From NCBI GenBank assembly GCA_003645745.1, contig QNCH01000012.1, forward strand, positions 1 to 15,755: DNA of 15,755 bases, read 5' to 3'. A program made the translations under genes and the position numbers. The notes below the pieces were generated by a model. It was not told the DNA's origin. It made no database searches and saw nothing but the letters and a program-made list of their open reading frames with translations. The stretch comes from Candidatus Omnitrophota bacterium (GTDB lineage: Bacteria; Omnitrophota; Gorgyraeia; B26-G9). Below, in pieces: positions 6,785 through 13,893 of the stretch. Every line of letters begins with the position of its first letter. The first letter of the stretch is position 1.

Positions 6785-6848
6785 GCAAATAACCTTTTAC
6801 TTTACAAGAAATTTTTCTTTCTTTTTATTTCACTTTTTATTTCACTTT
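6779..6848 (-). promoter_or_regulatory. Promoter of the S1 gene with A-tract upstream element
   Basis: On the minus strand TTGTAA (6802-6807) and TATACT (6779-6784) are separated by 17 bases, with TGC directly before the -10 box. Upstream of the -35, the 12-nt unit TTTTTATTTCAC occurs twice in tandem (6822-6845 on the plus strand), giving phased A-tracts on the coding side like an UP element. Predicted start near 6772, leader about 100 nt. The -10 box coincides with the end of repeat copy C. Confidence 0.7.
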
Positions 6849-6880
6849 TGTTATTTTTATTATTGTCATTATAAGACAAG

Positions 6881-8416
6881 TCACGCAGACTGGGAAAACA
6901 TTCTTTCTAAAAAATCCTGTGGTTCATATTTTTTAAAGTTTATACTAAAAATAGTTGCTTTGTTAATAGCCTCTTGCAATCTTATCTCTGCTGTGCTTAT
7001 TCTAGTTTGCCACATCTGCGAATCAACCTGATTAATACTAATTAATTTTTTCCCAGTTTTAATACATAAATTGTCACACATAATTGCTAAGAGATAATGT
7101 TCTTTTTTTGATAAACTAACAGCCATGCTATCAAACGTTTCAAAAATTTCTTCAAAAATAGAACTATTCTCTTTTAAAACTGTATCGTTATTTTCATTAA
7201 GCAATAAAAATAAACTCTGCATCCTAAAAAAAAGAACTCCTTTTTCTTTAAAAATCTGATTCATAAAATCAGCTCGTTTATAAACTAAAGATGTTGAAGA
7301 AATTTTGTTTAGAAAAGTACTTAAGAGCATATATCTAATCTGCTCAAATTTCAAAATCTGCGGATCAATCCGCGCTGAAATAGCTTTTGCTCTACTTCTT
7401 ACATTATTCATAATTCCCCACATCCGATCAAACTTTTCATACATATCCGGATTAATCTTTTCAAAATCTGCTATTATACTTTCGCAGTCATTTTGAAATT
7501 CTTTCATTTGCTCTTCAAAGCCTTCTAAAAACATATTTATGATCTGAGCTATTTCTTCATTAGACACATCAGCATTCGTTGCAGCAGTTATCATATTAAT
7601 CAAAATTCCAAATGTTTCCATTAATGCGTATTTAATATCCTTATGAACAAAAATAGACGCAAGGTCAGCGTTGATTACTTCTTTAGGCATTCCTTGTTCA
7701 TTTAAAATTACACGCATATTTTCTGCTTTTCTATCAGCAAGCCCCACTACAAATGCCCTTGCAGCAGCACGTCCGCTAAGAAGGCTTAACTCCTGCATAA
7801 ACTCTGGATTTTGGTATTGTACATCCCGAATTTTTCCCAAATTAAACTGTCCTATAGGTTTTATCAAAAACAGGTTGTCACTGTAACGCCTTGTATATGA
7901 AGCAGCGACACCCAAAATTTTTAAAATATAATATCCTATTTCATCCATAGCATAAGCATATTCCTGCTTAAAAATATAATCTTGGGTATGTCCGTCTTCA
8001 TAGGCCATTAAAACCCTTGACCACAATTTACCCCCTTCCTGGATAAATTTATCCCTTGCTTCCATTATTACAAATCTTGATTTTACTAATCGATTTGTTT
8101 TATCTTCAACAGAAATATTGCTGTTATGTTCATCAATTATAATGTTTAAAAGATCACTGATTCTTCTCTCTATTTCATTCTTAGGTACAAAGTCAGTTTC
8201 TCCGCTTACCATTTTTTTTAATGTACCCTTTAAAAGTTGCTGCTCAATACTGATCACAGGAGCAAGGCAAAAACAAGATGTTTTTGTTAAATAATCAACA
8301 TTTGCAATGCCTTCCATTGATCCAAAAAAAATTATTAACCCTAAAATTAATTTCATAAATCTGCTCTGCGTTATTCCCCTTTTGTCAATTTTTTTTACTT
8401 TCGAAAGCTGCCGCAT
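6881..8416 (-). CDS. Exported protein with kinase-like catalytic motifs
   Basis: 511 residues; not assignable to a named family. Residues 20-40 are hydrophobic (MKLILGLIIFFGSMEGIANV) and read as a signal peptide or anchor, followed by an x-L-A-P motif (CFCLAP, 48-53). At 221-256 the sequence AFVVGLADRKAENMRVILN, then VINADLASIF, has the layout of the catalytic loop and metal-binding loop of the PI3K/HipA/FAM20-like kinase fold (D228, N233, D251). Upstream QEYAYAMDEIGYYILKILGV resembles the conserved Glu helix that precedes it. I see no certain ATP-binding lysine. Residues 280-510 are alpha-helical without known motifs. M1 lacks a good ribosome-binding site; M21 at 8356 would give a standard signal peptide, so the true start may be there. 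It lies downstream of repeat copy D. Confidence 0.65.
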   Translation of the reverse strand: MRQLSKVKKIDKRGITQSRFMKLILGLIIFFGSMEGIANVDYLTKTSCFCLAPVISIEQQLLKGTLKKMVSGETDFVPKNEIERRISDLLNIIIDEHNSNISVEDKTNRLVKSRFVIMEARDKFIQEGGKLWSRVLMAYEDGHTQDYIFKQEYAYAMDEIGYYILKILGVAASYTRRYSDNLFLIKPIGQFNLGKIRDVQYQNPEFMQELSLLSGRAAARAFVVGLADRKAENMRVILNEQGMPKEVINADLASIFVHKDIKYALMETFGILINMITAATNADVSNEEIAQIINMFLEGFEEQMKEFQNDCESIIADFEKINPDMYEKFDRMWGIMNNVRSRAKAISARIDPQILKFEQIRYMLLSTFLNKISSTSLVYKRADFMNQIFKEKGVLFFRMQSLFLLLNENNDTVLKENSSIFEEIFETFDSMAVSLSKKEHYLLAIMCDNLCIKTGKKLISINQVDSQMWQTRISTAEIRLQEAINKATIFSINFKKYEPQDFLERMFSQSA

Positions 8417-8491
8417 TTTGTTTTGTCAAATGTTAAGATTTACCCCTCTCTTCTTCTTAGCTGAAAAAATCTTTTTGCGGAATCGCTGAAT

Positions 8492-8643
8492 TATACTCAA
8501 ACGTAATAGGTTTGTAAAATTTAGGCGTTTCCCTGTGCCCTAGATTGGAACGATCTGACTTAAACCAAACCGCAGGCGCAGCTCGCTGCGTTGAGGTTTG
8601 GCGAATGAAGAACGTTTCAAGATGCAATGCAGAATTGTCTATC
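8492..8643 (+). repeat. Dispersed TATACTCA repeat family, copy D
   Basis: Starts TATACTCAAACGTAATAGGT followed by TTGTAAAATTTAGGCGTTT, continues AGATTGGAACGATCTGA and contains the 37-nt hairpin 8565-8601 (CCAAACC...CGCAGC-TC-GCTGCG...GGTTTGG). The tail TTTCAAGATGCAATGCAG resembles copy B. The far terminal inverted repeat seen in B and C is not clear here, so the end is approximate. It is in opposite orientation to B and C. Confidence 0.65.
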
Positions 8644-8669
8644 CTGCCGTTTGTCATCCCCCCTTTTTT

Positions 8670-8701
8670 TGTCATTCCCGCAATCTTTTAGCGGGAATCT
8701 A
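8670..8701. repeat. Solo 32-nt palindromic repeat (MITE arm)
   Basis: TGTCATTCCCGCAATCTTTT followed by AGCGGGAATCTA. It is the exact arm type of the 2144-2260 element (CATTCCCGC against GCGGGAAT) but without a partner arm nearby. Confidence 0.75.
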
Positions 8702-8767
8702 TTCTTCAGGATATCTATTAGAGCAAGTTACGAAAAAAATTTAGCGGATTAACCATTTATTTCTCCG

Positions 8768-9246
8768 TTATAGGTTTCTTTGATTTTTTTTATTGTCTTT
8801 TAATGGTAATAATTTTTTCTTTTTGCATAATTCTATAACTTCGCAAAGATATTTTCTGTTAATGACTTTATATTTCAAACTAGGTATTTCTAGTTGCATT
8901 AATCTTCCTGCTATATATCTACCAAACACATCGAAAAAAAATTCAAATTAATATGTTTGTGCAATACGAGATAGCAGACGAAGTCAAGCTCTCTATTTAC
9001 AATCGAACCAACATAATCGCTCTCTGTCTTGCATTTTTCCGTCTCTTCAGAATCAAAAATTTCTTCCTTTTCTATACATTCGGAAATAGTTAGAGGTTAT
9101 TTTTGATCCCATGGAACATGAATTCTTTCATAACATTTATACAATAAATCATACATTCTATTTTTTTTATCTTTAAACAGTATATAACATGACAAAATAA
9201 AGGATAGAATCGCAATGGATAAAGTAGATAATTCAATTATATTCAT
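8768..9246 (-). pseudogene. Broken small membrane-anchored protein gene (stop plus frameshift)
   Basis: Three segments read as one protein of about 159 residues. From ATG at 9246: MNIIELSTLSIAILSFILSC (a membrane anchor), then YILFKDKKNRMYDLL, to an in-frame TAA at 9097-9099 after HVPWDQK. The same frame continues PLTISECIEKEEIF...RELDFVCYLVLHKHINLNFF to 8911. After a one-base shift at an A8 run (8934-8941 on the plus strand) it continues as FFDVFGRYIAGRLMQLEIPS and KVINRKYLCEVIELCKKKKL, ending at 8768. The total length is one base short of a multiple of three, as expected if the run lost one A. The family is not recognised; single N-terminal membrane segment, charged cytoplasmic tail. One lesion alone could be a sequencing error, but two suggest decay. 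Confidence 0.65.
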
Positions 9247-9320
9247 TTTTATTTTTCCAGAGGAAACGCGCTGCGTTCGTTTACGATTGTCTGCAGCGAT
9301 TCGTTATGATTCTGTTCGTT

Positions 9321-11255
9321 CTACTTTCCAGCTCCTAAACCTGAAATTTTGTCTTTGTATTTTTGATACATAAATGAAGTCAGCATTAACACACAACCAA
9401 GCCCCATAAATGAGAGAATCCGCCAAATTTTATTTAATTCTGAAATATCAATTAAAAATACTTTCAAAATAGTTACTACAACAATAACCAATGCCAGTAT
9501 TCTCAATGCTCTGAATTTTTTTACTATGCCGAAAATTATTAATACAAGAGAATATACAAGCCATACTGCTGAAATTGAAAATTGCTTTATATTTTCCAAT
9601 ACAGCGGAATCTACAATTTTTCCTGAATATTGATTTGCCTGCATTTTATGCGCGTTAGAACTAATGCACGCAAAATAAGCGTCTATTTCAAAAGTAAACC
9701 CTAAAAGTAAAACAATTAACGCAAAAATTATTAAAAAAGTAGAATTATATTTTTCCTCTTGAGCAATATTATTCTTATACTTTTTGTAGAAATAAGCACA
9801 AACAAATATTCCCGCGCTTACCCATAAATAAGAAATAAATCTTTGATTAAACATAGAATATACCGCAGATAAATCACTGGAATAAAAACTCAACTGAAAA
9901 TCCATAAGAACAAGTTTAAATAAAGCAAACCCAGCTAATGCAAGGCCGAAATATCTAATACCATTGCTTTTCGTTCTAAACCCCAGCCAAAGCAAAATCA
10001 CAGCTTCAGTAATAAAACCTAAAGTCAGCCAACATTGTTTTAATTCCAAAGGCATTGTAATTGTTGCAAATAATAAAGTAAGGCTTAAATACGACAATAC
10101 CAGGTTGCGGTCTTTTTTTCCAGTCCGCATAAAAACATAATACGCGAAAATCAGATAAAGGCAGGATAATAGAATTGAAAAAATTCCAGGATGAGCGCTT
10201 AAAATATCTTCTTTATTAACTAAAAGATGATAATTCGCAAGAAAATAAAAAATTCCATTTAGAATTATCACTGCAATATCTTCTTTAACTGTTGTTTGCT
10301 TTTGAATAAAATTATAGAAAACCGCGATTATAGAAAAAAGTACAAAATAAATACTTAGAAAAAATTCTGTTGCCACAAAATATTGACTGCTGTAAGAGCT
10401 AAAATACCAGATAAAATATGTACTGTATGTAAGTATTAAAGACAGAAAATTACAGAACCCCCATTTTTTAAAATAACCAACCCAGAGTACTCCAATATCT
10501 AAAAGCAAAATATAACACATCAACGATATTGGACTAATGCTTTTTACAGAAATAAAAAATGGAGTTAGAAAACCGCCAAGAATACAGAAGTTCATCACCC
10601 TCTTAGAGTTAAACCGCACAGCAAATGTAGCAGCAAACAAAGTAACTATAGCCATAAAAATAAAACCGGGGATATCTGCAATGATTTGGTAAAAATTTAC
10701 CGCAGCATATATTGATAAATATAGTGTTGTAGCTCCCGCAGTGATTAATCCTTCAGAAAATATTTTAAAATTCTTTTTATACGCGAAATCTCCAGCAATA
10801 ATCATTAAAAATCCAGCCAATAAACCTAAACTTACTCTGGCAGTCTCATTTATCCAATTATTATCAAAAGCATATTTAAGAAAAAATCCCATACCAAAAA
10901 TAATTGCCAAAGCCCCAATCCGATTAAACCAAATACGTCCAATCCTGCTTTCTAAAGACTGGTTTTGTAAAGTTTCATCTTTGTCTTTGCTTAAAATTTC
11001 AGTTTGTTTTACCTGATTTTTCTCTTTTGGCATTTGCTCTGCTTCTTTGCTTAAAGGGATTTGCCTATTGTGTACAAATGCCTCAATCTTTTCTTCAAGC
11101 AACTTAACCCGGTTAAGCAAAGAACCTGCTAATTTTTTTAATACATTCAACTCTGTGATTAATTCAGGAGGGACTATTGATAGCTGGCATTTACAATTTA
11201 AACACACCTGCCAGGTATCATCATACTGTTTTCTACATTTAGGACATATCTTCAT
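9321..11255 (-). CDS. DUF2339 multi-pass membrane protein with N-terminal zinc ribbon
   Basis: 644 residues. The N-terminus has a zinc-ribbon (C4, C7, C18, C21: CPKC...CLNC), then a short coiled coil (35-60) and a charged linker. At about 101 begins the DUF2339 signature: LESRIGRIWFNRIGALAIIF, then GMGFFLKYAFDNNWI. The rest, to about 630, is almost wholly hydrophobic with many predicted membrane helices separated by short basic loops. DUF2339 proteins are integral inner-membrane proteins of unknown function, usually 600-1000 residues; this is at the short end. GAGGA lies seven bases before the ATG. It starts 30 nt after the Memo-AMMECR1 gene and is almost certainly in the same operon. Confidence 0.88.
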   Translation of the reverse strand: MKICPKCRKQYDDTWQVCLNCKCQLSIVPPELITELNVLKKLAGSLLNRVKLLEEKIEAFVHNRQIPLSKEAEQMPKEKNQVKQTEILSKDKDETLQNQSLESRIGRIWFNRIGALAIIFGMGFFLKYAFDNNWINETARVSLGLLAGFLMIIAGDFAYKKNFKIFSEGLITAGATTLYLSIYAAVNFYQIIADIPGFIFMAIVTLFAATFAVRFNSKRVMNFCILGGFLTPFFISVKSISPISLMCYILLLDIGVLWVGYFKKWGFCNFLSLILTYSTYFIWYFSSYSSQYFVATEFFLSIYFVLFSIIAVFYNFIQKQTTVKEDIAVIILNGIFYFLANYHLLVNKEDILSAHPGIFSILLSCLYLIFAYYVFMRTGKKDRNLVLSYLSLTLLFATITMPLELKQCWLTLGFITEAVILLWLGFRTKSNGIRYFGLALAGFALFKLVLMDFQLSFYSSDLSAVYSMFNQRFISYLWVSAGIFVCAYFYKKYKNNIAQEEKYNSTFLIIFALIVLLLGFTFEIDAYFACISSNAHKMQANQYSGKIVDSAVLENIKQFSISAVWLVYSLVLIIFGIVKKFRALRILALVIVVVTILKVFLIDISELNKIWRILSFMGLGCVLMLTSFMYQKYKDKISGLGAGK

Positions 11256-11285
11256 TTCCTAATCCTCTTTTTCAAAACCCGATAG

Positions 11286-12776
11286 TCAATCCTGATCTCC
11301 AAAAACTTCTGCGCTAAAAATCTGAATTTTAGCTCCCTGCTTCCATGCATCAGGATTTAAGCCTGCTTTTAAACAGGTATTTTGCAAAAATTCTTCTTTT
11401 GTCCAATTGTATTCAGTAGCTACCTGCGGCAAAAGCAGGCCTGAATAAAAACCTTTACGAATAATCAAGCCATGTTTGCCAACTTCTATTTCCGCAATAT
11501 CAGAAATTGTTTTTAAAGGAGAAAGCGCTGATATTTCCAAAGTAATAGTATCCAGATCTTTTTCAGTTAAAGGTATAAAACGCGGATCTCCTGTTGCAGC
11601 TTGCACTGCCATTTCTGCCACGGTGTTAATTAACGGCTGATCGCAAATTATATGGCCAATGCACCCCCTTAACCTGCCATCTTTTTTTATAGTCACAAAA
11701 GCGCCGCATTTTTCAAGCAATAAAGGATCTTTTGCATCTATTGCTAAATGCTTGTGATCTTTTACGAAACTAACAATTGCCTGCTTTGCCACAGATAATA
11801 ATTTTTGTTTTTGAGATTTTGAAAACATCTGCTTACTCCTTTCCTGAACATTTTCTTTTTCTGTTTTATAAAAAATAGCACTTCCGTATCCCACTACACG
11901 ATTTTTATTTAAATGCGTAACATCAAATGAACTGGCATATTTTAAAATATTGCTTTTGTGTGCATCAATATTTTGCATATATAAAAGCAGAGTAACTACA
12001 GCGCCAAGCCCGCAAAGTTCAATTTGCCCTGCACGGCCAGCCTCAAATAATGCGGAAGGGTTTAAATTTTTAACCATTGCCAAGGCTTTAGTGTCTAGAG
12101 AAAGAGCCTGATCCTGTGTATGGTAATGCGACAAATCAGAACTAACAATAACTAAAACATCATTACGCGCGCCAATAATTTTACTTAAAGCGTTAGCCAA
12201 TCCTTCACACAATTTATAAGAATCATTGCGGATCAGTATTGGCACAATTTTAAAATTTTTCAAACTTTTTTGCAAAAAAGGAATTTGAACTTCAATCGAA
12301 TGTTCCTTTTCAAATGCAGAAGGAAATTCTTGAATGTCCTGATCAAGCGCAAGAAGGGCAGCTGCAAATTCAGTGTCCACATCTACCTTACCTAAAGGCG
12401 TCTTAAAACTGCCCTTTCTGTATAAAGCAATTTTATTTAACCGCAGATAATGGCTTGGCCCAATAATAATGACTGTTTTATAATTTTCCCCGTAAATCGC
12501 TTTATAACCAAAAGCAGTTACTTGCCCTGAATAAATGTATCCAGCGTGCGGGCTAAGCAGGCCAAAGACAGGATTTAAATCAGCAGTAATATTAACGTTG
12601 TCAAAAAAATTTTCAATCATTTTAGAAAGCATTTCAGCTTTGGCAGGATAAAAAATTCCGCTGACATTAGGCTCTTTAACCGGATTTTGTGCTGCAAAAC
12701 ATATTTGCCATACACAAAAATTCAATACTACTATTAACAATAAGGCTTTATAAAAAAATCTATGGATATTTTTCAA
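11286..12776 (-). CDS. AmmeMemoRadiSam protein B-A fusion (Memo + AMMECR1), predicted exported
   Basis: About 496 residues from the preferred start. Residue numbers here count from the upstream TTG at 12812. After a signal peptide (KNIHRFFYKALLLIVVLNFCVWQICFA) comes a Memo-like domain (about 48-316) with the metal-site residues of the family: H89 in SPHAGYIYSG, H121 in GPSHY, D226/H229 in SSDLSHY and C267 in ELCGLGAV. An AMMECR1 domain follows (about 330-505) with its hallmark LRGCIG (381-386) and PRF at 410-412. In many prokaryotes these two domains are separate proteins A and B encoded with a radical SAM protein, hence AmmeMemoRadiSam; no radical SAM gene is in this window. Both candidate starts are TTG: 12812 lacks a ribosome-binding site, while 12776 has AAGGAAG ten bases upstream and gives a cleaner signal peptide. 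Confidence 0.88.
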   Translation of the reverse strand: MKNIHRFFYKALLLIVVLNFCVWQICFAAQNPVKEPNVSGIFYPAKAEMLSKMIENFFDNVNITADLNPVFGLLSPHAGYIYSGQVTAFGYKAIYGENYKTVIIIGPSHYLRLNKIALYRKGSFKTPLGKVDVDTEFAAALLALDQDIQEFPSAFEKEHSIEVQIPFLQKSLKNFKIVPILIRNDSYKLCEGLANALSKIIGARNDVLVIVSSDLSHYHTQDQALSLDTKALAMVKNLNPSALFEAGRAGQIELCGLGAVVTLLLYMQNIDAHKSNILKYASSFDVTHLNKNRVVGYGSAIFYKTEKENVQERSKQMFSKSQKQKLLSVAKQAIVSFVKDHKHLAIDAKDPLLLEKCGAFVTIKKDGRLRGCIGHIICDQPLINTVAEMAVQAATGDPRFIPLTEKDLDTITLEISALSPLKTISDIAEIEVGKHGLIIRKGFYSGLLLPQVATEYNWTKEEFLQNTCLKAGLNPDAWKQGAKIQIFSAEVFGDQD

Positions 12777-12877
12777 ATTTTTTACACTTCCTTTATCGTT
12801 GCCTTGTTTCAAAAAAGAATTCAGTAGAATGTTCCGTTTTTTTTAAATGATAGGATATTGTTGTTTCGTATTTATTT

Positions 12878-12909
12878 TAGATTCCCGCTAGAAGATTGCG
12901 GGAATGACA
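12878..12909. repeat. Solo 32-nt palindromic repeat (MITE arm)
   Basis: TAGATTCCCGCTAGAAGATT then GCGGGAATGACA: one base different from the left arm of the 2144-2260 element, and opposite in orientation to the solo copy at 8670. It can fold as ATTCCCGC/GCGGGAAT with a nine-base loop. Confidence 0.75.
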
Positions 12910-12971
12910 AAACAACTAATGCCCTATTAAAACTTTAAAGAGCCAATAATGTTTTAGCTTTCTTTTTTCCC

Positions 12972-13006
12972 CTACTGAATTCTGGCTACTGACTACTGAC
13001 TTCTAA
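12972..13006. repeat. Degenerate heptanucleotide tandem repeat
   Basis: Five consecutive 7-nt units CTACTGA, ATTCTGG, CTACTGA, CTACTGA, CTTCTAA. Three are identical, and the array stops four bases before the HPP stop codon. Confidence 0.6.
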
Positions 13007-13010
13007 CTCA

Positions 13011-13514
13011 TTAGAGTAAATTTTCCAATACAGGCTCCAACATCTTTTTCAATACACATAAAACAACAATTCCAAATAAAATAACAACAACACTCTTAAA
13101 AGTGCATCCATTAAGCACAAGACCTAAAGCTATGCCAGCAGCAGGAGGATGCTCATTATTAGTAATCACCATTAAAAATATTGCTAAGCCAATTGCTATT
13201 GCGGAAAATATTATTGGTAAATGAGCACTAATTAATGGCTGATTAACAAAGATCTGCAGCAAAGACAAATTGTAACAAACCCAGCCGGAAATTATACCCA
13301 CAACATAACCGCCAATTAAAAACTTTGAGCGGGAAACCTGAGCTTTAGGAATAGTAAACGCGATAAACGAACTCGCGCCTATTGCTCCAATAATCGCAGC
13401 GTTTTCCTTAGCGCTAAGAATGATCAGCACAATAAAAACGCATAGAGTAGCCAACATAGATTGCAGGATATACCTTAATTTGTTTGTTTTAAACTTTTCG
13501 TCGAAAAACTGCAT
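13011..13514 (-). CDS. HPP-family integral membrane protein
   Basis: 167 residues with four to five predicted membrane helices: about 14-34, 38-56, 66-90, 99-117 and 140-156. The family-defining motif is present as EHPPAAG (121-127), preceded by GAIGASSFIAF (43-53), which is also conserved. Some HPP proteins have been implicated in nitrite transport into plastids or cyanobacterial cells, but most bacterial members are uncharacterised and no substrate can be read from this sequence. The C-terminal CBS domains found in some family members are absent. GAGGA lies six bases before the ATG. Downstream spacing of about 200 nt with repeats suggests it is not in the Memo/DUF2339 operon. Confidence 0.88.
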   Translation of the reverse strand: MQFFDEKFKTNKLRYILQSMLATLCVFIVLIILSAKENAAIIGAIGASSFIAFTIPKAQVSRSKFLIGGYVVGIISGWVCYNLSLLQIFVNQPLISAHLPIIFSAIAIGLAIFLMVITNNEHPPAAGIALGLVLNGCTFKSVVVILFGIVVLCVLKKMLEPVLENLL

Positions 13515-13562
13515 TTTTCATCCTCGTTATCTTATGATACATTATAAAAAAACATTCTGTAG

Positions 13563-13582
13563 GGACAGGTCGTGACCTGTCC
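13563..13582. repeat. REP-like palindrome at the 3' side of the dead RAYT copy
   Basis: GGACAGGTCGTGACCTGTCC: a perfect 9-bp stem with a two-base loop, preceded by CTGTAGG. Identical in sequence to the palindrome inside the intact RAYT gene at 15233-15252. Confidence 0.9.
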
Positions 13583-13594
13583 GTTTATTTATAA

Positions 13595-13771
13595 TTAAAA
13601 TTCCATAAACCTGCAGATATGATTTGGCATGATAACACATTCGTCTAATTCAATTTCCCCGAACTGTTCTTTTCGATTATCTGTACAAATCGTTACATAA
13701 TAATAATTTGTTTGTAAATAATTGTACCTTTTTAACCGATTCCATGATTTTCGGGTTAATATTTTTGTCAT
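13595..13771 (-). pseudogene. Dead partial copy of the RAYT transposase (5' part)
   Basis: The 58-codon frame begins MTKILTRKSWNRL like the intact RAYT at 15011-15517 and stays alignable through NYYYVT.CTDNRK.QFGEI. It then jumps in frame to LDECVIMPNH, so about 30 codons are deleted. Just after MPNH an eight-base insertion destroys the HUH metal motif (HVHG becomes HICR) and leads to a stop. The copy is bounded on each side by the GGACAGGTC palindrome, exactly as the corresponding segment of the intact gene is, and carries no sequence from beyond either palindrome. Confidence 0.85.
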
Positions 13772-13788
13772 TTTTTTTCTTTTGTATC

Positions 13789-13808
13789 GGACAGGTCACG
13801 ACCTGTCC
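13789..13808. repeat. REP-like palindrome at the 5' side of the dead RAYT copy
   Basis: GGACAGGTCACGACCTGTCC followed by CTACG. It is the inverse of the one at 13563 and lies at the same place relative to the start codon (17 bases upstream) as the 15533 copy does to the intact gene. Confidence 0.9.
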
Positions 13809-13893
13809 CTACGTATTCTGTTTATTTTACGAATTCAATGCAAAATGGACATTAACGTTGTATTTTCATAATTCTCTAACGCCCTCACCATTT

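Larger units (their letters stand above)
8417..8767. other. Gene-free spacer carrying repeat copy D and a solo 32-nt repeat
   Basis: Between the kinase-like gene and the downstream end of the pseudogene there is no supported gene. The spacer holds repeat copy D (8492-8643) and a solo 32-nt palindromic unit (8670-8701). The minus-strand frame of 72 codons over the repeat has no ribosome-binding site and is explained by the repeat. Confidence 0.6.
12813..13010. other. Spacer with solo palindrome and heptamer repeats
   Basis: No gene is supported. It contains a solo 32-nt palindromic unit (12878-12909) and a CTACTGA-type heptamer array (12972-13006) ending next to the stop codon of the HPP gene. 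Confidence 0.55.
13515..13893. other. Spacer filled by a dead transposase fragment
   Basis: No intact gene. The palindrome-bounded RAYT fragment occupies 13559-13813; 13814-13893 is plain AT-rich sequence with nothing I can identify. The plus-strand frame crossing this region is low complexity and overlaps both the repeat and the nuclease gene. Confidence 0.6.

Noticed and set aside
8421..8426. TTGACA-like sequence upstream of the kinase-like gene as a -35 box
   Set aside because: No -10 box lies at a suitable distance before the start codon.
8457..8675. 72-codon minus-strand frame
   Set aside because: It is the antisense translation of repeat copy D and has no ribosome-binding site.
9097..9099. 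In-frame TAA read as a recoded sense codon
   Set aside because: Other genes in the window end at TAA, TAG and TGA in the normal way, and the same locus also has a frameshift, so decay is simpler.
9269..9298. CGCTGC...GCAGCG inverted repeat downstream of the DUF2339 gene as a terminator
   Set aside because: The six-base stem has an 18-base loop and no T run on the transcribed side, so it is too weak to call.
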